Source: Chitinophagaceae bacterium
Lineage (GTDB): Bacteria > Bacteroidota > Bacteroidia > Chitinophagales > Chitinophagaceae
Assembly: GCA_019638475.1 (NCBI GenBank)
Contig: JAHBTR010000006.1
Span: 1 to 59,390, forward strand
Length of the DNA stretch: 59,390 nt
Direction: 5' to 3'
The first letter of the stretch is position 1, and the number at the start of each line of letters is the position of its first letter. Positions 34,507-42,005 of the stretch are shown piece by piece. The notes under the pieces are model-generated. The model was not told the origin of the DNA. It was given only the letters and a program-made list of their open reading frames with translations, and did not search any database. Both the position numbers and the translations under genes were made by a program.

Positions 34507-34537
34507 AACTACCCCTAACCCCTTCACAGAAGGGGAA
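34507..34537. repeat. family H repeat between genes
   Basis: TACCCCTAACCCCTTCACAG then AAGGGGAAA; CCCCTT pairs with AAGGGG. Related to the elements inside aspS and purL. Confidence 0.5.
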
Positions 34538-34639
34538 ATAACTCGGAGGTTTTTCTTTGAATTGAAGGACAATGAGATAATAATGTTGGCTTTGAAAAAG
34601 GGTGTATATTTATAAGTTGGAGGCAATAAAAAAATCAAA

Positions 34640-35239
34640 ATGAAAGACAAAGGAAGTATTCAGTCATTCCCAACTTCAGATAGTCCAGTCAATGAAGCAT
34701 TTGAAGGAATTGTAAAAATCTACTATCAAATTAAAGGTTACATTACTTCAACTGGTAAATGGTTTTGGAAATATGAAACAAATAAAAAACAAAGAGGCTA
34801 TCAAGATATCGACTTGTTAGCGATAAACAACAAACAAACTGTTATTGTTAGTGTTTCGACTAATTTAGATGATAAAATTAACTTTCAAAGAAATGGAAAA
34901 TTCAATAAACAAAAATACCAAAAACTCAAAGATTTTTTTGATAGAGTAGTTGGCTATCTTGAATCCACATCTGATTACAAATGGTTAGTTCAAGAGAACA
35001 GGAAAATTAAAAAGATAATTGCAATTGTTAGCTCACCAAGTAAGAGCCATTTGAAGAAAATTTCACAAATATTGCAATCGGACAATATTGAAGTTATAGA
35101 TATGAATAAAATGGTTGAAGAAATTATTGAATATTTAGATGAGAACGAAAATTTAAAAATTCAAGACCAAACTTTACGACTTTTGCAGATACTCAACAAT
35201 CAGAAATTAATTAAAAAAGCCACTAACTTTTTTCCTTAG
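34640..35239 (+). CDS. restriction-endonuclease-fold-like protein of unknown function
   Basis: A 199-aa cytoplasmic protein. KKQRGYQDIDLLAIN (about 51-65) followed by a strand VIVSVST (about 69-75) has the layout of the PD-(D/E)xK nuclease core (acidic residue, beta strand with E-x-K), but the expected E-x-K is replaced by S-x-S. The C-terminal half (IAIVSSPSKSHLKKISQILQ, DNIEVIDMNKMVEEI) looks like a helical-strand extension. I do not recognise a named family; a degenerate or non-catalytic nuclease fold is an inference. It is flanked by dispersed repeats on both sides, and its codon use (GAC, CAA, AAC) differs mildly from its neighbours, suggesting acquisition. Confidence 0.55.
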   Translation: MKDKGSIQSFPTSDSPVNEAFEGIVKIYYQIKGYITSTGKWFWKYETNKKQRGYQDIDLLAINNKQTVIVSVSTNLDDKINFQRNGKFNKQKYQKLKDFFDRVVGYLESTSDYKWLVQENRKIKKIIAIVSSPSKSHLKKISQILQSDNIEVIDMNKMVEEIIEYLDENENLKIQDQTLRLLQILNNQKLIKKATNFFP

Positions 35240-35244
35240 CATTC

Positions 35245-35342
35245 TGTCTCCTCTAAAGCCTTGTGTTAAGATAAGGACATTGCCATACTTTTGTTACGCA
35301 TCTTCTCTTAGCTAACATACAAAAGCCAATAAGGAGAAGATG
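35245..35342 (-). repeat. family C repeat, copy 1
   Basis: On the minus strand: CATCTTCTCCTTATTGG ... TAAGAGAAGATGCGTAACA, a long palindrome (CATCTTCTC/GAGAAGATG), then an AACACAAGGCTTTAGAG tail. Copies at 46839-46930 and 54958-55010. Its end supplies AAGGAG just before the next gene's GTG start. Confidence 0.7.
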
Positions 35343-35869
35343 TGGTGAAGGAAGATAAAATTTATGAAGCGAATATTACTTTTTATAACCTTGATGAATT
35401 TAATTTTGGAGAAATTGCACAGATAAAAATTGAAAAAAAAATTATGAAGAAAATAGAATTAGAAAAATTTGATAATAGAATGGCTTTTGAAATGGGTTCA
35501 AAAGTTATTGAATTAGCAAAAAGCAGAAACCAACATATTGCAATAGAAATAGTAAGACTGAACCAAACTATTTTTCTTTATGTAGATGATAGCCTTCCTA
35601 TGGATAAGCATAATTGGTTAAGAAGAAAAGCAAATGTTGCTAAACAATTTGAAGAAAGCTCATTAAGTGTAAAGAATGATTTGAAAGAAGGAAATATGAC
35701 TTTGGACAAAACTTTTGCACTTGACGAGAAAGATTTTCTTGCAAAAGGTGGAGCAATGCCCATCTTTGTTAAAGGTGCAGGAATGGTGGCAATTATTACA
35801 GTTTCAGGACTGCACGATGAAGAAGACCATAAAATAATTATTGACGCATTAAAAGGAAAATATTTTTAG
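35342..35869 (+). CDS. UPF0303 / heme-degrading-domain (HbpS-like) protein
   Basis: A 175-aa protein of the UPF0303 family. Family features are the LEKFDNRMAFEMGSKVIELA helix (about 38-57), HIAIEIVRLNQTIFLYV, HNWLRRKANVAKQFEESSL, the LDEKDFLAKGGAMPIFVKGAGMVAIITVSGL core (about 121-152) and the EEDHKIIIDAL end. Members are annotated as heme-binding or heme-degrading-domain proteins from structural similarity to HbpS; the true substrate is uncertain. The start is a GTG at 35342, touching the family C repeat whose AAGGAG would act as ribosome-binding site; an ATG at residue 35 would remove a plausible N-terminal helix. Confidence 0.75.
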   Translation: MVKEDKIYEANITFYNLDEFNFGEIAQIKIEKKIMKKIELEKFDNRMAFEMGSKVIELAKSRNQHIAIEIVRLNQTIFLYVDDSLPMDKHNWLRRKANVAKQFEESSLSVKNDLKEGNMTLDKTFALDEKDFLAKGGAMPIFVKGAGMVAIITVSGLHDEEDHKIIIDALKGKYF

Positions 35870-35879
35870 ATAGTCAAAA

Positions 35880-35925
35880 CTACTGCTAACAAGGGTTTGC
35901 ATCAAGTGGGCTAATATGGCAAATT
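35880..35925 (+). repeat. dispersed-repeat remnant (CTGCTAACA type)
   Basis: ACTGCTAACAAGGGTTTGCA then AAGTGGGCTAATATGG, directly after a stop codon. A related sequence (CTGCTACCAGC...ATTGCCAAAAGTGGGGCAA) follows the higA stop at 54903-54945. Possibly a truncated Bacteroidota dispersed repeat. Confidence 0.35.
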
Positions 35926-35994
35926 AAACATTTTTTTCAGTAAGATTTTTAGGGAATTAAAGAACAATAGTCATAATAATTAATACCAAAGCAA

Positions 35995-37128
35995 ATGAAA
36001 ATAATTATCATAGGCTCTGCTCATCCATTAAGAGGAGGATTATCTACCTTTAATGAACGCCTTGCACGTCAGTTTGCACAACAAGATTTTGATACTACTA
36101 TTGTTACTTTTTCTTTACAATACCCTAATTTTCTTTTTCCTGGCACCACACAATATTCTTCTGAACCTGCTCCAACAGATATAGATATTAAAGTTTGGAT
36201 TAACTCTATTAATCCTTTTAACTGGCTGAAAGTTGGTTGGCAATTAAAAAAAGAAAATGCAGATATTATTGTTGTACGTTATTGGTTGCCTTTTATGGGA
36301 GCTTGTTTAGGTACCATTTTAAGGATTGCTAAAAAAAATAAAAAAACAAAAATTATTTGTATTGCAGATAATGTTATTCCTCATGAAAAACGTATAGGAG
36401 ATACACTGCTTACCAAATATTTTGTAAAACCTGTACACTCATTTATTACTATGAGCAAAAAAGTATTGGACGATTTACAATTATTTACACAAAAACCTGC
36501 TGTACAAATTGTGCATCCATTGTACGATAGTTTTGGTGAACCTGTTTCTAAAGAAGTGGCAAGAAAATATTTAAACATTGACCCTTCAGAAAAAATTATT
36601 TTATTCTTTGGTTTTATTAGGGCTTATAAAGGATTAGATATTTTGCTTGATGCTATGAAAATATTAAGTGAAAATACTACCACTTCAAATATTAAACTTT
36701 TGATAGCAGGAGAGTTTTATGAAGACAGAAAAAAATATGAAAAACAAATAGAACATTTGGATATTGCTACTCAACTAATTTTAAAAACAGATTTTATTGC
36801 TGATAGTGAGGTGCATTATTATTTATGTGCAGCAGATTTTGTAATTCAACCTTATAGAAATGCTACACAAAGTGGTGTTACTCCTTTGGCTTATCATTTT
36901 AATAAACCAATGCTTGTTACCAATGTTGGTGGTTTGCCAAATTTAGTACCTGATAAAAAAGTAGGTTTAATAGCAGAACCTAACCCTACATCTATTGCAG
37001 AAAAAATTGTTGAACTCTATCAATTAGGAGAGGCGTTTTTTCTTCCTCATTTATTAGAAGAAAAAAAGAAATATAGTTGGCAGAAATTAACTGAAACAAT
37101 TATTGCATTGAGTAAAAATGAGCAATAA
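35995..37128 (+). CDS. GT4-family glycosyltransferase
   Basis: A 377-aa GT-B-fold glycosyltransferase. The N-terminal domain begins MKIIIIGSAHPLRGGLSTFNERLA, a typical donor/acceptor-groove start; the C-terminal domain has FFGFIRAYKGLDILLDAM (about 202-219), KLLIAGEFYED, and the donor-site segment PYRNATQSGVTPLAYHFNKPMLVTNVGGLPNLV (about 285-317). No signal peptide or span. Substrate unknown; likely envelope polysaccharide or lipid glycosylation. It is alone on the plus strand, with the alpha-oxoamine synthase convergent. Confidence 0.85.
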   Translation: MKIIIIGSAHPLRGGLSTFNERLARQFAQQDFDTTIVTFSLQYPNFLFPGTTQYSSEPAPTDIDIKVWINSINPFNWLKVGWQLKKENADIIVVRYWLPFMGACLGTILRIAKKNKKTKIICIADNVIPHEKRIGDTLLTKYFVKPVHSFITMSKKVLDDLQLFTQKPAVQIVHPLYDSFGEPVSKEVARKYLNIDPSEKIILFFGFIRAYKGLDILLDAMKILSENTTTSNIKLLIAGEFYEDRKKYEKQIEHLDIATQLILKTDFIADSEVHYYLCAADFVIQPYRNATQSGVTPLAYHFNKPMLVTNVGGLPNLVPDKKVGLIAEPNPTSIAEKIVELYQLGEAFFLPHLLEEKKKYSWQKLTETIIALSKNEQ

Positions 37129-37242
37129 AAGTTGATTGGGTAAATAAGGTAATTAGATAATTGGGATAAAACTAGAAATAAAAACCTACGTTCTCTACGA
37201 GAAAATAACTTCTATTCGTGCCCCACCACTAACTTTTAAAAC

Positions 37243-38502
37243 TTATTTCTTTTCAGCCATATCAGGTATAGCATCTACCTTATATGTACCAGCATCTAAT
37301 TTTTGTTTTGTTTCGCTAAATGCTTTTAATGTTTGTTCTATATCTTCATCAGTATGTGCAGCACTTGGAATGAGTCTGTAAATAATATGTCCTTTAGGTA
37401 TTACAGGATATACTACAATACTTGCAAACACACCATAATTTTCTCTTAAATCCATTACCATTGCAGTAGCTTCTTCTACTCCTCCTTTCATATAAACAGG
37501 CGTTACAGGTGTATTGGTTGCTCCAATATCAAAGCCTCTTTCTTTTAATCCATTTTGTAGTTTAGTAGCATTGTGCCATAATTTTTCTTTTAGTTCTGGC
37601 ATCGTACGCAACATGTGTAAGCGTTTTAAATTGCCTATAACAAAAGGCATAGGTAAACTTTTGGCAAAAATTTGAGAACGAATATTGTAACGTATATAAT
37701 CAATAATAATTCTTGGTCCAGCCATAAAGGCTCCTATACTTGCCATACTTTTTGCAAATGTGCTAAAGTATAAATCAATTCCATCTTGACAGCCTTGTTC
37801 TTCACCAGCACCAGCACCAGTTTTTCCTAAAGTTCCAAAGCCATGAGCATCATCTACTAAAAAACGAAAATTATATGTTGCTTTTAAGTCAATGATTTCT
37901 TTTAATTTTCCTTGGTCTCCAGCCATTCCAAATACTCCTTCAGAAATAACAAGGATTCCTCCTTTTTTTTGTTTTTCTATTAAAGCTGTTGCACGTTCTA
38001 ATTGTTTTTCACAATCAGCTATATCATTGTGTTTAAATACAAATCTGTGTCCTGGGTGCATACGCAATCCATCAATAATACAAGCATGGCTTTCTGCATC
38101 ATATACTATTACATCGTGCCTATTACAAATGGCATCAATAGCACTCATAATTCCTTGATATCCATAATTCAATAATATGGCATCTTCTTTATGTACAAAT
38201 TCTGCTAATTCTGCTTCTAACTGTTCGTGATAATTGGTATTGCCACTCATCATTCTTGCACCCATTGGGTAAGCAAGTCCCCATTCTTTAGATGCTTCTG
38301 TATCTACTTTTCTAATTTCAGAATGATTGGCTAAGCCTAAGTAATTATTCAAACTCCATACAATTACATCTTTACCTCTAAATTTCATTCTACTACTTAT
38401 TTCTCCTTCTAATTTTGGAAAAGCAAAATAACCATGTGCTCTTTCTCTATGCTGTCCTATTGGACCATAATTTTTTATTAATTGTTCAAAAATGTCTGCC
38501 AT
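37243..38502 (-). CDS. alpha-oxoamine synthase family PLP enzyme (serine palmitoyltransferase / KBL type)
   Basis: A 419-aa fold-type I PLP enzyme condensing an amino acid with an acyl-CoA. GARMMSGNTNYHEQLEAELAEF (about 79-100) and the PLP-site segments DAESHACIIDGLR, VDDAHGFGTLGKTGAG and FSTFAKSMASIGAF, the last with the Schiff-base Lys, are diagnostic. In Bacteroidota this family includes serine palmitoyltransferase, for sphingolipids, and enzymes of sulfonolipid or glycine-acetyltransferase type; sequence reading alone does not separate them. An extra C-terminal tail (KQKLDAGTYKVDAIPDMAEKK) is present. A consensus promoter lies at 38592-38623. Confidence 0.85.
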   Translation of the reverse strand: MADIFEQLIKNYGPIGQHRERAHGYFAFPKLEGEISSRMKFRGKDVIVWSLNNYLGLANHSEIRKVDTEASKEWGLAYPMGARMMSGNTNYHEQLEAELAEFVHKEDAILLNYGYQGIMSAIDAICNRHDVIVYDAESHACIIDGLRMHPGHRFVFKHNDIADCEKQLERATALIEKQKKGGILVISEGVFGMAGDQGKLKEIIDLKATYNFRFLVDDAHGFGTLGKTGAGAGEEQGCQDGIDLYFSTFAKSMASIGAFMAGPRIIIDYIRYNIRSQIFAKSLPMPFVIGNLKRLHMLRTMPELKEKLWHNATKLQNGLKERGFDIGATNTPVTPVYMKGGVEEATAMVMDLRENYGVFASIVVYPVIPKGHIIYRLIPSAAHTDEDIEQTLKAFSETKQKLDAGTYKVDAIPDMAEKK

Positions 38503-38591
38503 TTGTTTTATGTATTTAAAAAAGTTGATTAATTATTAGTAAAAGATTCTTTTTTTTATTTTATAAAAATTAGCTTTTAGCTAAAACGCTG

Positions 38592-38623
38592 CAAAGGTAA
38601 TTGTTTGATAACAATTGTACAAA
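38592..38623 (-). promoter_or_regulatory. promoter of the alpha-oxoamine synthase gene
   Basis: On the minus strand TTTG (38623-38620), a 20-nt spacer and TACCTTTG (38599-38592) match the Bacteroidota consensus. Leader about 85 nt. Confidence 0.6.
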
Positions 38624-38650
38624 GCCATTCAGATATACTTACTAAAAATG

Positions 38651-38658
38651 TACTTTTG
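38651..38658 (+). promoter_or_regulatory. -7 promoter element (TACTTTTG) of the pafA-like gene
   Basis: Matches TAnnTTTG, 19 nt before the ATG. -33 element not clear. Confidence 0.4.
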
Positions 38659-38677
38659 ACACTAAACTTTTTAAATA

Positions 38678-40336
38678 ATGAAGAAAATTTTGTTGATTTT
38701 TTTATTTTTTACAGTTATAAGTTCATTTGCTCAAAATAAAAAAGTTATTGAACCAAATAGTGCAAACAACACAAACATAGCAAGACCAAAATTGGTAGTT
38801 GGCATAATGATAGACCACATGCGTTGGGATTATTTATATCGTTATCAAAATAGATATGACTCTAATGGTTTTAATAGATTATTGAATGGTGGATTTACTT
38901 GCGAAAACACTTTAATATCTTATACACCCACAGCTACAGCTTGTGGTCATGCAAGTGTTTATACAGGCACAGTACCTGCAATAAATGGAATAGCCAGTAA
39001 TAATTGGTGGGATATGAAAGAACATAAATATGTTTATTGTTGTGATGATAAAAATGTTACAGGCATAGGAAGTAATACCAAAAAAGGTATGATGAGTCCA
39101 AGAAATATGGTTTCAAACACCATTACTGATGAACTAAGATTAGCAACAAATTTTAAAAGTAAAGTTATTGGTGTAGCTATGAAAGATAGAGGTTCTATTT
39201 TTCCAGCAGGTCATAGTGCCAATGCAGCTTATTGGTACGATGAAGAAAAAGGAATTTTTATTAGCAGTTCATTTTATATGAAAGATTTGCCACAATGGGT
39301 AAAAGATTTTAATGCTAAAAATTGGGCTGATAAATATTATGCAGAAGGTTGGCAAACACTCTATCCTATTAATACTTATACGATGAGCACAAAAGATGAT
39401 AATAATTATGAAAAAACAAAATGGTTAGATGTTGAAAAGCCAGTTTTCCCCTATAATTTTTCAAAATTTATGGGAAAAGATTACACTAAGTTTTGGTATA
39501 TGCCTCAAGCAATTACTTACACTTTTGAAATGTCAAAAGCTGCTATTGCAGCAGAGCATTTAGGAAAAAATAATGTAACAGATTTTTTAGCTATTAGTAT
39601 TTCTTCTACAGATTATATGGCACATACTTTTGGACCAAATTCTATAGAAGCAGAAGATATGTATTTAAGATTAGACAGAGATTTGGCTGCTTTTTTAGAA
39701 CATCTTGATAATACAATTGGCAAAGGAAATTATTTAGTTTTTCTTACTGCCGACCATGGAGGACCTCATATTCCTGACTTTTTAAAAGAACATAATTTAC
39801 CTGCTGGTTCTTTACAATTAAAAAATGCAGTGAAAGAAATAAACAATACTATTCAGGAAAAATTTGGTGTAAAAAATGCTATTGCATATCAAACTTATTA
39901 CAACATATCATTAAACTATCTTAATATAGATTCTGCCAAAGCAGATGCTGAAAAAATTAAAGAATTTATTATTCAAGAATTAGAAAATGTAGAAGGAGTA
40001 TATAGAGTTGTTGATAAAAAGAAGTTAGAAACATCAGGCTTACAACCTATCATAAAAGAAAGATTGTTAAATGGATATTTTCCTAATAGAAGTGGCGATA
40101 TACAAGTAATACCATTGCCACAATGGATGAGAGATACACCTAAAGGAACAGACCACAGCCTTTGGAATGCTTATGATGCTCATATACCTTTGGTTTGGTA
40201 TGGATGGGGTGTTCAGCAAGGCAGTACACATAGAGAAACTTATATTACAGACATAGCAGCAACATTGGCAGCATTGTTAAAAATACAAATGCCTAATGGA
40301 TGTATTGGTCATGTAATAACAGAAGTAATCAAATAG
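38678..40336 (+). CDS. pafA: PafA-type alkaline phosphatase
   Basis: A 552-aa periplasmic or surface-exposed phosphomonoesterase of the alkaline phosphatase superfamily. The signal peptide MKKILLIFLFFTVISSFAQ precedes IMIDHMRWDYLYRY. The nucleophile region is TPTATACGHASVYTGT (Thr about 88), with Asn in ASNNWWD; MKDRGSIFPAGH holds the K-x-R pair that binds phosphate in PafA. The metal-site motifs are TDYMAHTFGP, LTADHGG and TDHSLWN. Such enzymes release phosphate from organic esters and, in Bacteroidota, are often expressed without phosphate starvation. The convergent cysS ends 2 bp away. Confidence 0.88.
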   Translation: MKKILLIFLFFTVISSFAQNKKVIEPNSANNTNIARPKLVVGIMIDHMRWDYLYRYQNRYDSNGFNRLLNGGFTCENTLISYTPTATACGHASVYTGTVPAINGIASNNWWDMKEHKYVYCCDDKNVTGIGSNTKKGMMSPRNMVSNTITDELRLATNFKSKVIGVAMKDRGSIFPAGHSANAAYWYDEEKGIFISSSFYMKDLPQWVKDFNAKNWADKYYAEGWQTLYPINTYTMSTKDDNNYEKTKWLDVEKPVFPYNFSKFMGKDYTKFWYMPQAITYTFEMSKAAIAAEHLGKNNVTDFLAISISSTDYMAHTFGPNSIEAEDMYLRLDRDLAAFLEHLDNTIGKGNYLVFLTADHGGPHIPDFLKEHNLPAGSLQLKNAVKEINNTIQEKFGVKNAIAYQTYYNISLNYLNIDSAKADAEKIKEFIIQELENVEGVYRVVDKKKLETSGLQPIIKERLLNGYFPNRSGDIQVIPLPQWMRDTPKGTDHSLWNAYDAHIPLVWYGWGVQQGSTHRETYITDIAATLAALLKIQMPNGCIGHVITEVIK

Positions 40337-40338
40337 AA

Positions 40339-41838
40339 TCAACTAAAACTCCAACTAACAGTTCCATCTTTTTCATCTTTTAGCTGTATGCCAAGTTGGG
40401 CTAATTCGTTTCTTATTTTATCGCTGGTAACAAAATCTTTTTTTGCTTTTGCTTCTTTGCGTATATCTATCAATAGTTGTAATACGCCATCTATAGTATC
40501 ATTGTTATCTTCTTGATATTGTAAGCCTAAAATATTTTCAATAAATAATTGAAATTGTTGTTGCATTAAAAGAATAGTATTGCTACTTAAAGTATGTAAT
40601 GGTAATTGTTTGTTTTTAATACTGTTTATAATAGGCACTATTTCAAACATATTAGCCAATACTTTTGCTGTACTAAAATCATCTTCTATAAATTCTGTAA
40701 ACTCTGCTATTTGTTTATTTATTTTTTCATCTAAAGCCATATCTGTAGCATCCCATTTATCTACAACTATTTTTTGTAAATTTTTGTATGCTTCCCATAA
40801 ACGTTTCAATGCTTTTTCACTTGCTTGTAGAGCTTCATTACCAAAATCTAAAGTGCTTCTATAATGAGATTGTAAAATAAAAAACCGAATAGTCATAGGA
40901 TGATATGCCTGCTTTAATAAAGGATGATTGCCTGTAAATAACTCTGTAAGTTTAATTACATTGTTATAGCTTTTGCCCATTTTTCTTCCATTAATGGTAA
41001 TCATATTATTGTGCATCCAATAACGTACAGGTGCAGTATGATTGCATACAGTGCTTTGTGCTATTTCACATTCATGATGAGGAAATTGTAAATCCATACC
41101 ACCACCATGAATGTCAAATTGTGTTCCTAAATATTTTGTTGCCATAGCCGAACATTCAATATGCCAACCTGGAAAACCTTCTCCCCAAGGGCTTTGCCAA
41201 CGCATGATGTGTTCTGGTGGTGCATTTTTCCATAAAGCAAAATCGGCTTTATTTCTTTTCTCTTCTTGATTGTCTAATATTCTGGTTGTGTCTAATTGTT
41301 CTTCTAAATTTCTACCACTTAATATGCCATAAGGCAATCCTTGTTTGCTAAAATCTGTATTGTATTTATTTACATCAAAATATACCGAACCATTTACTAC
41401 ATAAGCATAACCATCGGCAATAATTTTTTGTATCATAGTTATTTGCTCTACAATATGTCCTGTAGCTGTTGGTTCTATGGTAGGTTCTATATTGTTAAAC
41501 TGCTTCATTGCCCAATGAAATAAGTTGGTATATTTTTGTACCAATTCCATAGGTTCTAATTTTTCTACAACTGCTTTAGTAGAAATTTTATCTTCAGCAG
41601 CTCTACCTTCTTCTTCAAAATGCCCAGCATCTGTAATGTTTCTAACATAACGAACTTGATAACCTACATGCTTTAAATAACGATATACAACATCAAAAGT
41701 GATATATGGGCGTGCATGACCTAAATGACTTTCTCCACTTACTGTTGGTCCACAAACATACATACCAACATAGCCTTGAGTAAGTGCTGTAAATACTTCT
41801 TTATTGCGAGTTAATGAATTATATATTTTAAGAGGCAT
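40339..41838 (-). CDS. cysS: cysteinyl-tRNA synthetase
   Basis: Class I synthetase charging tRNA-Cys. The 499-aa protein shows the HIGH-like SHLGHARPY (about 37-45), the KMSKS-like GRKMGKSYNN (about 272-281) and the zinc-binding set: Cys in YVCGPTV, Cys in GWHIECSAM and the HHE of FPHHECEIAQS. The C-terminal anticodon domain ends IRNELAQLGIQLKDEKDG. I choose the ATG at 41838 (MPLKIYNSLTR), the family start; an upstream ATG at 41916 would add 26 unconserved residues. Confidence 0.97.
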   Translation of the reverse strand: MPLKIYNSLTRNKEVFTALTQGYVGMYVCGPTVSGESHLGHARPYITFDVVYRYLKHVGYQVRYVRNITDAGHFEEEGRAAEDKISTKAVVEKLEPMELVQKYTNLFHWAMKQFNNIEPTIEPTATGHIVEQITMIQKIIADGYAYVVNGSVYFDVNKYNTDFSKQGLPYGILSGRNLEEQLDTTRILDNQEEKRNKADFALWKNAPPEHIMRWQSPWGEGFPGWHIECSAMATKYLGTQFDIHGGGMDLQFPHHECEIAQSTVCNHTAPVRYWMHNNMITINGRKMGKSYNNVIKLTELFTGNHPLLKQAYHPMTIRFFILQSHYRSTLDFGNEALQASEKALKRLWEAYKNLQKIVVDKWDATDMALDEKINKQIAEFTEFIEDDFSTAKVLANMFEIVPIINSIKNKQLPLHTLSSNTILLMQQQFQLFIENILGLQYQEDNNDTIDGVLQLLIDIRKEAKAKKDFVTSDKIRNELAQLGIQLKDEKDGTVSWSFS

Positions 41839-41931
41839 AATTGTTTTTATTACTTGAAGATGTTGTAAAAATATAAACCTTTTTGCAAAGTCTATAGTAA
41901 AAAATAGGTGCATCAAGCTATTGTAAATAGT

Positions 41932-41956
41932 AAATACCCTTGAGTGGGTATTTTTT
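41932..41956 (+). terminator. terminator-like hairpin upstream of the TPR-CHAT gene
   Basis: AAATACCC (41932-41939) pairs with GGGTATTT (41946-41953), followed by T6. No plus-strand gene ends nearby, so it lies in the leader of the TPR-CHAT gene and could attenuate it. Confidence 0.5.
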
Positions 41957-42005
41957 AGTTATTGATAAGAATTAATTTTACTTTTACTCATAAAAAACAT
42001 TGATT

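Noticed and set aside
34182..34639. Complete insertion sequence in the repeat cluster
   Set aside because: No transposase ORF or remnant; only short structured repeats and A/T-rich sequence.
37129..37242. TTCTC/GAGAA hairpin between the glycosyltransferase and oxoamine synthase genes as a terminator
   Set aside because: Only five base pairs with no T run; too weak to call.
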